DNA of 9,985 bases from an uncultured Bacteroides sp. (GTDB lineage Bacteria > Bacteroidota > Bacteroidia > Bacteroidales > UBA11471): positions 1 to 9,985 of the forward strand of contig CAJLYN010000070.1 in NCBI GenBank assembly GCA_905210875.1. Direction: 5' to 3'. A model generated the notes under the pieces. That model ran no database searches. It was not told where the DNA came from and was given only the letters and a program-made list of their open reading frames with translations. The number at the start of each line of letters is the position of its first letter. Position 1 is the stretch's first letter. The translations under genes were made by a program, and so were the position numbers. This document shows, in pieces, positions 1 to 8,000 of the stretch.

Positions 1-3000
1 CATCGGTACCCCATTGCCGTTTGGCCAGACGCTTGTAGTTGTTATAACGCCACATAGCGTTTGCTTTGGCAGCAGCAAAGAGGTCTTCGGCCTCGGCAGG
101 ATACTGTTTCATAACCGATGCATAACGAACCTCACCTTTGAGGAAGTCTTCGAACTTATCCCATTGCGGTTCTTTGCTATCGAGGGTGAAAGGATTCTTG
201 CCTTCGGCTTCCAACTCGGGGTTGTAACGCCACAAGTGCCAGTATCCACATTCAACGGCAGCAGCCTCCTCGGCTTGCGATTTGCCCATACCTTTCTTCA
301 AACCGTGGTTGATACAGGGAGCGTAAGCGATGATAATCGACGGTCCGTTGTAAGCCTCGGCTTCGCGAATGGCTTTGAGGGTCTGTGCCTGATCGGCGCC
401 CATGGCAACTTGTGCGCAGTAAACATAACCGTAGGTCGAAGCGATGAGGCCAAGATCTTTCTTGCGAACACGTTTACCGGCAGCGGCAAATTTGGCAATG
501 GCACCAAGCGGGGTAGCTTTCGAAGCCTGACCTCCGGTGTTGGAGTAAACCTCGGTATCAAGTACGAGAATGTTTACATTCTTGCCCGAAGCAAGTACGT
601 GGTCGAGACCACCGAATCCAATATCGTACGATGCACCGTCACCACCGATAATCCATTGCGATTTCTTAACGAGGAATTTACCGAGGTCGGCAATGCCTTT
701 GCATATTTCGCACTTGTCGGCGTTAGCCTCAACGATAGGACGAATCTTGGCTGCGAGTTCAATCGTCTTTTCGGTGTTGTCGCGATTTTCAATCCACTCT
801 TTGAAGAGAACTTTGCTTTCTGCGGGGAAGGTCTCGTCGGCGATAGCCTGGTTCATGAGTTTCTCGATGCGGTCGCGCATTTTCTCAACGGCGAGAGCCA
901 TACCCATACCGAATTCGCAGAAGTCTTCAAACAGCGAGTTGGCCCAAGCAGGTCCGTGACCTTTTTCGTTGGTGGTGTAGGGAGTCGAAGGTATCGAACC
1001 CGAGTAAATCGACGAGCAACCGGTGGCATTAGCTACCATTTCACGGTCGCCGAAGAGTTGCGAGATGAGTTTTACATAAGGAGTCTCACCGCAACCCGAG
1101 CAAGCGCCGGAGAATTCAAACAACGGAGTAGCGAACTGCGAGTTCTTCACGTTGGCCTTGATGTCGACAAGGTCTTGTTTGCTCTTCACTTTGTTTACAC
1201 AATATTCCCAGTTGGGAGCTTGGGCAAGCTGGCTTTCGAGCGGTTTCATGGCCAGAGCCTTGCCCTGTTTGTTGCCCGGACATACATCGGCGCAGTTGCC
1301 GCAACCGAGGCAGTCGAGTACATCGACCTGCATTCTGAACGTCATTCCGTCGAACATCTTTCCTACGGCCTTGATCGAGGGGAAAGAAGCGCCGGCCTGC
1401 TCGGCAGCGTCGAGCACGAAGGGACGGATAGCAGCGTGAGGACAAACGTAGGCACACTTGTTGCATTGGATACAGTTTTCGGGAGTCCATTCGGGAACGA
1501 AGGCAGCCACACCGCGTTTTTCATATTTAGCGGTTCCTTGGGGCCAAGTACCGTCTTCGATACCTTTGAAGGCTGAAACTTTCAGCAGGTCGCCGTTCTG
1601 AGCGTTGATGGGGCGAACCACCTCGTTGATGAAGGCGGGGTCGTTGTTGGCAACCACTTCATCGTCGGGCAGATTGGCCCATTCGGGTTTAACGACGAGT
1701 TGTTTGTATTCACCACCACGGTCTACGGCTGCGTAGTTCTTGTTTACCACGTCTTCACCTTTCTTGCCGTAAGATTTCACGATGAATTTCTTCATCTGCT
1801 CGATGGCAAGGTCAACGGGAATAACACCGGTAATGCGGAAGAAGGCCGATTGCAGAATGGTGTTGGTACGGTTGCCAAGACCGATTTCCTGAGCAATCTG
1901 GGTAGCGTTGATATAGTAAACCGTGATATTCTTTTGAGCGAAGTAACGTTTTACCTTGTTGGGCAAGTGTTTTTCCAACTCTTCTTGGTTCCAGATGGTG
2001 TTGAGCAGGAAGGTACCGTTCTGACGGAGACCGCGGGTTACGTCGTACATACGCAGGTAAGCCTGTACGTGGCAAGCCACGAAGTTAGGCGTGTTTACAA
2101 GGTAGGTCGAGCGAATGGGGCTGTCGCCGAAACGGAGGTGCGAGCAGGTGAAACCACCCGACTTCTTCGAGTCATAGGAGAAGTAAGCTTGGCAGTGTTT
2201 GTTGGTGTTATCGCCGATGATTTTCACCGAGTTCTTGTTGGCACCTACGGTACCGTCGGCACCGAGGCCGTAGAATTTGGCTTCGAACATGCCTTCACCA
2301 CCCATGGCAACCTCTTCGCCTACGGGCAGTGAGGTGAAGGTAACATCGTCGATGATACCGAGCGTGAAGTGGTTTTTGGGTTCGGGCAAAGCCAGGTTTT
2401 CATATACGGCAAGGATTTGCGACGGAGTGGTGTCGTTCGAACCGAGACCGTAGCGGCCACCGATGATAAGCGGGGCATTCTCTTTTCCGTAGAAGGCCTC
2501 TTTTACGTCGAGGTAGAGGGGCTCACCGTTGGCACCGGGTTCTTTGGTACGATCGAGCACGGCGATGCGTTTTACACTGGCGGGGATAGCGGCCATGAGG
2601 TGCTTGGTCGAGAAGGGACGGTAGAGGTGCACGGCAACCAGACCCACTTTCTCGCCTTTGGCTGCGAGGTGGTCGATGGTCTCACGGATAGCTTCGGTTA
2701 CTGAACCCATGGCGATGATGATGTTCTCGGCATCGGGAGCTCCATAGTAGTCGAACAAGCCGTATTTACGACCGGTGATTTTCGAGATTTCGTTCATGTA
2801 TTCCTCTACAATGGCGGGAACGGCATTGTAAAAGTGGTTGCATGATTCACGATGAGCAAAGAAAGTATCGGGGTTCTCGGCCATACCACGAGCTACCGGG
2901 TGTTCGGGGTTGAGCGAACGGTCGCGGAACTCTTTGAGGGCTTTCTGGTCGATGAGCGGAGCGAGGTCTTCGTTCTCGAGCATTTCGATTTTCTGAATCT

Positions 3001-3541
3001 CGTGCGAGGTACGGAACCCATCAAAGAAGTTAACAAAAGGCACGCGCGATTTGATGGTGGCGAGGTGGGCAACACCGGCCAAGTCCATCACCTCTTGTAC
3101 CGAACCTTCGGCCAGCATGGCAAAGCCGGTCTGGCGAGTCGACATTACGTCTTGGTGGTCACCGAAGATACAGAGGGCGTGCGAAGCCAAGGTACGTGCC
3201 GATACGTGGAATACGCAGGGGAGGAATTCACCGGCAATCTTGTACATATTGGGAATCATCAGCAACAAGCCTTGCGATGCGGTGTAGGTGGTTGTCAGCG
3301 CACCGGCTTGCAACGACCCGTGTACGGCACCGGCAGCACCAGCTTCCGACTGCATCTCTTGTACAAGGACGGTTTCGCCGAAGATGTTCTTTCTTCCGGC
3401 GGCAGCCCATTCATCTACATACTCGGCCATGGTCGAGGACGGAGTGATGGGGTAAATGGCGGCTACTTCACTGAACATATACGAGATATGCGCAGCTGCC
3501 TGATTACCATCACAGGTAATGAATTTCTTTTGTTTGCTCAT
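1..3541 (-). CDS. nifJ: Pyruvate:ferredoxin (flavodoxin) oxidoreductase, homodimeric single-chain type; C-terminal end cut by the window edge
   Basis: The enzyme oxidatively decarboxylates pyruvate with CoA to acetyl-CoA and CO2 and passes electrons to ferredoxin or flavodoxin; it is cytoplasmic and central to anaerobic energy metabolism. The 1180 codons in the window start MSKQKKFITCDGNQAA and show the whole family order. The N-terminal pyruvate/TPP domain has YPITPSS (30-36) and the conserved Glu of MQSEAG (E66). A two-cluster ferredoxin domain carries C690-x2-C693-x2-C696-x3-C700 and C744-x2-C747-x2-C750-x3-C754. Cysteines C814, C817, C842 and C1076 fit the proximal [4Fe-4S] ligands, and the TPP/Mg motif is GDGASYDIGFGG (D968) followed by NTGGQASKATPLG. 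Family members have about 1170-1200 residues, so only a few C-terminal residues should be missing. All catalytic and cluster residues seen are intact. It lies 53 bp downstream of the ATPase gene but probably has its own promoter. Family assignment is near certain; pyruvate specificity is inferred from the family. Confidence 0.97.
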   Translation of the reverse strand, partial: MSKQKKFITCDGNQAAAHISYMFSEVAAIYPITPSSTMAEYVDEWAAAGRKNIFGETVLVQEMQSEAGAAGAVHGSLQAGALTTTYTASQGLLLMIPNMYKIAGEFLPCVFHVSARTLASHALCIFGDHQDVMSTRQTGFAMLAEGSVQEVMDLAGVAHLATIKSRVPFVNFFDGFRTSHEIQKIEMLENEDLAPLIDQKALKEFRDRSLNPEHPVARGMAENPDTFFAHRESCNHFYNAVPAIVEEYMNEISKITGRKYGLFDYYGAPDAENIIIAMGSVTEAIRETIDHLAAKGEKVGLVAVHLYRPFSTKHLMAAIPASVKRIAVLDRTKEPGANGEPLYLDVKEAFYGKENAPLIIGGRYGLGSNDTTPSQILAVYENLALPEPKNHFTLGIIDDVTFTSLPVGEEVAMGGEGMFEAKFYGLGADGTVGANKNSVKIIGDNTNKHCQAYFSYDSKKSGGFTCSHLRFGDSPIRSTYLVNTPNFVACHVQAYLRMYDVTRGLRQNGTFLLNTIWNQEELEKHLPNKVKRYFAQKNITVYYINATQIAQEIGLGNRTNTILQSAFFRITGVIPVDLAIEQMKKFIVKSYGKKGEDVVNKNYAAVDRGGEYKQLVVKPEWANLPDDEVVANNDPAFINEVVRPINAQNGDLLKVSAFKGIEDGTWPQGTAKYEKRGVAAFVPEWTPENCIQCNKCAYVCPHAAIRPFVLDAAEQAGASFPSIKAVGKMFDGMTFRMQVDVLDCLGCGNCADVCPGNKQGKALAMKPLESQLAQAPNWEYCVNKVKSKQDLVDIKANVKNSQFATPLFEFSGACSGCGETPYVKLISQLFGDREMVANATGCSSIYSGSIPSTPYTTNEKGHGPAWANSLFEDFCEFGMGMALAVEKMRDRIEKLMNQAIADETFPAESKVLFKEWIENRDNTEKTIELAAKIRPIVEANADKCEICKGIADLGKFLVKKSQWIIGGDGASYDIGFGGLDHVLASGKNVNILVLDTEVYSNTGGQASKATPLGAIAKFAAAGKRVRKKDLGLIASTYGYVYCAQVAMGADQAQTLKAIREAEAYNGPSIIIAYAPCINHGLKKGMGKSQAEEAAAVECGYWHLWRYNPELEAEGKNPFTLDSKEPQWDKFEDFLKGEVRYASVMKQYPAEAEDLFAAAKANAMWRYNNYKRLAKRQWGTD

Positions 3542-3589
3542 ACAAATTATTATTTGAGGATTAAGGTTATATTTTTATATGATGATTAG

Positions 3590-3597
3590 CAAAGTTA
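3590..3597 (-). promoter_or_regulatory. Probable -7 box of the PFOR promoter, overlapping the ATPase stop codon
   Basis: Read on the minus strand the site is TAACTTTG, a match to the Bacteroidota -7 consensus TAnnTTTG. Its first three bases are the TAA stop of the upstream ATPase gene. Transcription starting about 7 bp downstream would give a leader of roughly 40 nt before the ATG at 3541. The leader is AT-rich and has no Shine-Dalgarno sequence, which is usual in this phylum. A convincing -33 TTTG was not found at the expected 19-21 bp spacing (the region reads TTTATGG), so the call rests on the -7 box and its position. Confidence 0.5.
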
Positions 3598-4776
3598 ATA
3601 TAAAAAACCGAATAACCATAAAGGAATCTTGTTTTCTTTCCCTACTTCATTATTATCCATGGCATAATAATAGTCGGGATTGTTGCGTCCCCGTAATATC
3701 TCGCCTTCGATTTTGAAATTGTACCGGCGATTTACCAGAAAATGGGTGTTGCGTATTCCTTCGTTGAGACGGTTGTCTTTGTGCAGAATGTTGTAAAAGA
3801 ATGTCTCTCTCACAGCCTGTGGGTCGACATGGTCGGGACGTATGGGGTACATGAGGTTGGTGTTGTGCAGGTACACCCGGGCCGGCTTGCGGGGAAACTC
3901 CTCATCGACAGGATAAAGCATATTGATGAGACGGGCGTCTTTAAGATATTTGATGTAGTTGACCACCGTGGCACGTGAGGTCTGTATCTCCTTGCTCAAC
4001 TGGCTTACATTGGGCGAACAGGGCGACGAGGTGGCCAGCAGGTAGAGCAGCCGTCTGATTTTGGGCAGGTAAGTAAGCTCTATCTGCTTGATAAATAGTA
4101 TATCTACCTCCATCATCATGTTCATCGTCTTCACCAGCGTCTCGGTAAAATTGTGCTGTTCGATAAAGAACGGATAGAAGCCGTGATGCAGGTACTCCCT
4201 GAAATAGCTCAGTGGATGAATGTGTGATAGCACCTCCCGGGCCAATGCCGTGTGGTCGGCCAGAATATCGTCGAGTTTCACGGCGGGGAAATCGGTACCG
4301 GCCATAAGATTGAGAAATTCCCTGAACGAGTAACCGCGCAGGTTATACGAGTCGACAATCGCATGAATGGGCGAATCTTCCTCTTTGAGCCGCATCACCG
4401 ACGAGCCCGAAAATATGATATGAAGATCGGGATATGCATAGTAACAGTGGGCCAACTCCTCGGCCCAAAAAGGATACTTGAACACCTGGTCGATAAGCAG
4501 GCAGCGGCCGCCCATGCGGTAGAACTCATCGATAAAGTCGACCAGTTTCTTATCGGCAAAATAGAGATTGTTGAGGTTGATATACAAACAGGTACGGTCG
4601 TCGGGGCCAAACGTTTCCTTGGCATACTGCAGGAGGAAAGTTGTCTTGCCCACACCTCGACTGCCCTTGATACCGATGAGCCGGTGCGACCAGTCGATTT
4701 CCTGCATAAGCCCTCTCTTGACGGGAGAGTTCACATGCTCGACGAGGTATTTGTGGGTTTTAAAAAAAGTCTCCAT
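3595..4776 (-). CDS. AAA-type ATP-binding protein with winged-helix segment and DUF4143-like C-terminus
   Basis: Complete protein of 393 residues. It belongs to the large family of orphan ATPases (AAA_14 plus DUF4143 type) common in Bacteroidales, whose biological role is not established; it should be cytoplasmic. The Walker A motif is GSRGVGKT (38-45). The Walker B strand reads CLLIDQVFKYP (92-102), so the usual catalytic Glu after Asp96 is Gln97. A GSS motif (124-126) fits the sensor-1 strand, followed by LRGYSFREFLN (146-156). Residues about 238-287 form a winged helix-turn-helix (NVSQLSKEIQTSRATV then YLKDARLI). The C-terminus keeps the family ending, a polar NNEVGKENK stretch then IPLWLFGFLY. 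The start at 4776 suits a good promoter 23 bp upstream and an N-terminus typical of the family. The gene is divergent from the giant protein gene and tandem with PFOR. Function beyond ATP binding is unknown; some relatives have been proposed as DNA-linked or toxin-antitoxin-like, but nothing here decides that. Confidence 0.9.
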   Translation of the reverse strand: METFFKTHKYLVEHVNSPVKRGLMQEIDWSHRLIGIKGSRGVGKTTFLLQYAKETFGPDDRTCLYINLNNLYFADKKLVDFIDEFYRMGGRCLLIDQVFKYPFWAEELAHCYYAYPDLHIIFSGSSVMRLKEEDSPIHAIVDSYNLRGYSFREFLNLMAGTDFPAVKLDDILADHTALAREVLSHIHPLSYFREYLHHGFYPFFIEQHNFTETLVKTMNMMMEVDILFIKQIELTYLPKIRRLLYLLATSSPCSPNVSQLSKEIQTSRATVVNYIKYLKDARLINMLYPVDEEFPRKPARVYLHNTNLMYPIRPDHVDPQAVRETFFYNILHKDNRLNEGIRNTHFLVNRRYNFKIEGEILRGRNNPDYYYAMDNNEVGKENKIPLWLFGFLY

Positions 4777-4798
4777 CTCTATTGCCTGTAATTCGGGG

Positions 4799-4829
4799 CA
4801 AATATAGGATATTTTCTTTTTTTTGCAAA
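4799..4829 (-). promoter_or_regulatory. Bacteroidota-type promoter of the ATPase gene
   Basis: On the minus strand a -33 box TTTG (4826-4829) and a -7 box TATATTTG (4799-4806) are separated by 19 bp (4807-4825) that includes an eight-base A run. Both boxes and the spacing agree with the known Bacteroidota sigma-factor consensus TTTG-N19-21-TAnnTTTG. Transcription would begin near 4793 and leave a short leader of about 17 nt before the ATG at 4776. This is the best promoter match in the window. Confidence 0.8.
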
Positions 4830-4969
4830 GTCAAGATAGCAATTTCTTCTTTTTATGTTCGTTTTTCGAGGAGCAGGGAGGGGCAGGAATATTCCCGTCA
4901 GGCAAAGAGACTTTTCCACTGCGGAAGAAACGCACTACCCCATCGTATGTATCCTTTGACGCGAAAGAA

Positions 4970-5001
4970 AACTTTATACACCTTTCAAGTTTTATAAAGT
5001 T
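4970..5001. repeat. 9-bp inverted repeat, possible operator or hairpin
   Basis: AACTTTATA (4970-4978) and TATAAAGTT (4993-5001) are perfect reverse complements separated by 14 bp. The arms lie about 50-85 bp upstream of the -7 box of the giant-protein gene, which is a plausible place for a regulator to bind. In AT-rich DNA such a repeat can arise by chance, and it lacks the GC stem and T tail of a terminator. A regulatory role is inference only. Confidence 0.35.
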
Positions 5002-5052
5002 ATAAATACTTAATATTAAACAGAAATGAAAGAATGATAAGAAATCTTACAT

Positions 5053-5060
5053 TATCTTTG
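5053..5060 (+). promoter_or_regulatory. Probable -7 box for the giant repeat-protein gene
   Basis: TATCTTTG matches the Bacteroidota -7 consensus TAnnTTTG and ends 22 bp before the ATG at 5083, so the transcript would have a leader of only about 15 nt. The upstream flank is AT-rich, but no TTTG was seen at the expected -33 spacing; the region there reads GAAAGAATG. The position, just before the only credible start codon, supports the call. Confidence 0.55.
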
Positions 5061-5082
5061 CCTCGTTTTTTAACGTAACGCT

Positions 5083-8000
5083 ATGAAAAAGCTAAACATT
5101 CGCATTTTACTGTTACCATTTTTATTAGCCCTTCCTTTCATCACATACGGCCAATACCAGTTGCCCAACCCGGGCTTTGAGAGTTGGGTTTCAGCAGAAA
5201 AAGGCGAAGAGCCTGTCGGTTTCCACTCATTTAATTCGGCCAGCGCTTCGGGAATATATTCCATAGCCAAGACTGCTGATCAATTATCCAAAGAAATGGA
5301 TACTCGCCCAGGCAGTTCAGGCTCGTATTCCGCACGAATCAATTCAAGATCTACTTTTGGGACAAATGCCAATGGTAATCTCACAACCGGACAAATTGTA
5401 GCAGGATCGGCAACTCCATCAAGTACGGATAATCACAATCGCTCGTATCCTTCCAACGCGGGTTATAACCAACCGTTTACCGGGAAACCAGACGCCATGA
5501 CTGTATGGGTAAAATATGAACCTGGAAATGCCGGCGACTACGCCCGCGTAAATACGGTGATTCATGGGAACGCCAACTACCAGGACCCCGAAGACAAAGA
5601 TTACACCAGCATAAAATATGCCCAGGCCACCCTCAACTATCAGGCCGCCGCAGGTAACGGCTGGCAACAACTGAACATACCCTTCAACGTCGTCAACAGC
5701 GGCGTTACGCCGGCATACATTCTTATCTCTTTCTCCACCAATAAGGATGCCGGCAAGGGAACCTCGAACGATGTGGTCTATATCGACGACATCGAATTTA
5801 TCTACAACTCCCGCCTTGCCTCGTTGAAGGTAGGTGGCAGCAACCTCAGCGGCTTCGACAAAAATACCTATGAATATACCTACCAGGTAAATTCGCTCAG
5901 TTCGCTCCCCGCCATTACGGCTACGGCCGACGGTATAGGAGCCACCGTAGAACAAAAAATCTCGGGCGGTACCGCCACCATCACCGTGAAAGGTAACGAC
6001 TACTCGTCGAACCCCGCCAACATTCACACCTACATCATCAACTTCGTGGCCAATACCGAAATATCGGCCTCGGACATCACCACCACCTACGGTACGGCAA
6101 AGGCCTTGTCGGTAACGACCAACAACGACCAAAGTGCCCTCGAATATGCCGTGGCCGACCCCTCGATAGCCCGCGTGGAGAACGGTCAAATCGTTCCGCT
6201 GAAAGCCGGCTCAACCACCCTGACCATCTCACAGAAGGCATCGAAAAACTATACGGCCGGCAGCAAGACCGTGAAACTCACCGTCAACAAAGCAACCCTT
6301 ACCGTCACGGCCAACAACGCCACCCGCCCCTTCGGCTCGCAAAATCCTACCTTCACACTCACCTACAAAGGTTTTGTTAACGGCGAGAGTGAGGACTATC
6401 TCACCCAGCAGCCCACCGCCACCTGCAAGGCAACAGCTACTTCGCCCGTGGGAGCCTACGACATTACCGTAAGCGGTGGCGCCAGCGACAACTACACCTT
6501 TATCTATATAAAAGGTTCTCTCTCCATCACCACAGTTTCGGCACAAATTTCGATAACCCCCATCGGCAAGAAGACCTACGGCGACCCGGCCTTTACCCTG
6601 CAAGCCATCAGCACCAACAGCGAAAGCCCCATTACCTACTCCGTAGCCGACCCCTCCATAGCCCGTATCAGCAACGGACAGGTTACACTGCTGAAAGCCG
6701 GCTCGACCACCATCACCGCCCGACAGGCAGCCTCGACAAATTACGGCGAAAGCTCGGCAACCACCCAGCTGGTGGTCGACAAGGCTGCACTCACCGTAAC
6801 CGCCCTTGACGCCACCCGCCCCTTCGGCACGGAAAATCCTGCCTTTGGCCTGAGCTATAAAGGATTTGTCAACGGCGACAACGAAGACGACCTTACCCGC
6901 AAACCCACCGCTTCCTGCACAGCAACGACCACTTCGCCCGTGGGCTCGTACGATATTACCGTAAGCGGCGGTGTGAGCGACAACTATACCTTCACCTACG
7001 TGAAAGGTACCCTCTCGGTTACTACCTCTTCGGCACAAATCACCATTCCCGCCATCGGAGAGAAGAGCTACGGCGACCCGGCTTTCGACCTGCGGGCCAG
7101 CAGTCCCAACACCGAAAGCCCCATCACCTACACCGTCGACGACCCCACCATAGCCCGTGTCGACAACGGTGTGGTAACGATACTGAAAGCCGGCTCGACC
7201 ACCATCACCGCCCGGCAAGCTGCCTCGGCCAACTTTGAGGAGACATCGGCTACCGTACAGCTCACGGTGAAGAAAGCCCCGCTCACCGTAACCGTTGCAC
7301 CCGCCACACGGACCTACGGTTCGGAAAATCCCAGCCTTGTCCTCTCATACAGTGGTTTTGTGCTTAACGAGACCGACAACGTTCTCACCGAGAAACCCAC
7401 TCTCTCGTGCGACGCCACCACAACCTCGCCGGCCGGCACATACGACATCATCGTCAGCGGCGGCGAAGATGAGAACTACGACATCATCTGCCAAAACGGG
7501 ACACTCACCGTAGAAAAGGCACTGCTCACCGTAACGGCCGACGACGCCACCCGTTCGTATGGCGAGGAGAACCCTGTATTTACCTTCTCTTACAGCGGAT
7601 TTGTTCTTGACGAGACCGAAGAGGTTCTCACAGTGAAACCCACCGTCTCGTGCGAGGCCACGACAACCTCGACGACCGGAAACTACGACATCGTTGTCAG
7701 CGGAGGCGAAGACGAGAACTACCGCTTTGCCTATGTAAAGGGAACACTCACCATCACCGCTTCGTCGGGCAAACTGACCATCACCCCCATCGGCGAAAAA
7801 CGCTACGGCGATGAACCGTTTGCCCTGCAAGTATCGACCCCCAATACCGAGAGTCCCATCGTCTACACCATCGACGATAAGAGCATAGCCCGCATCGACG
7901 ACGGACAGGTTACGCTGCTCAAAGCCGGCTCGACCACCATTACCGCCAGCCAGGAGGCTTCGACCAACTTTGGTGAGGCATCGGCATCGGTCGAACTGGT

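Larger units (their letters stand above)
4777..5082. other. Divergent intergenic region, no gene seen
   Basis: This 306-bp stretch separates the divergent ATPase and giant-protein genes. It is AT-rich towards both ends and holds the ATPase promoter on the left, an inverted repeat at 4970-5001, and a -7 box for the right-hand gene at 5053-5060. The middle (about 4860-4960) is somewhat GC-richer and shows only a minor TTCC/GGAA palindrome around 4914-4926. The short open frames crossing it on the plus strand have no family resemblance and no promoter of their own, so no coding sequence is called. No T-tract terminator was found. Confidence 0.7.

Noticed and set aside
14..1576. A 520-codon plus-strand open frame opposite PFOR
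   Set aside because: It lies fully antisense to an unmistakable, motif-complete PFOR and its translation resembles no family; such frames arise from codon bias on the coding strand.
3595..4776. The ATPase plus neighbours as a defence or toxin-antitoxin system
   Set aside because: No partner gene is present: one neighbour is PFOR and the other a repeat surface protein. ATPases of this family usually occur alone.
4914..4926. Small TTCC-ACTGC-GGAA palindrome as terminator
   Set aside because: The stem is only 4 bp, there is no T tract, and no gene ends here.
4782..5005. Short plus-strand frames across the divergent intergenic region
   Set aside because: They overlap the promoters of both flanking genes, have no family resemblance and no promoter or start context of their own.
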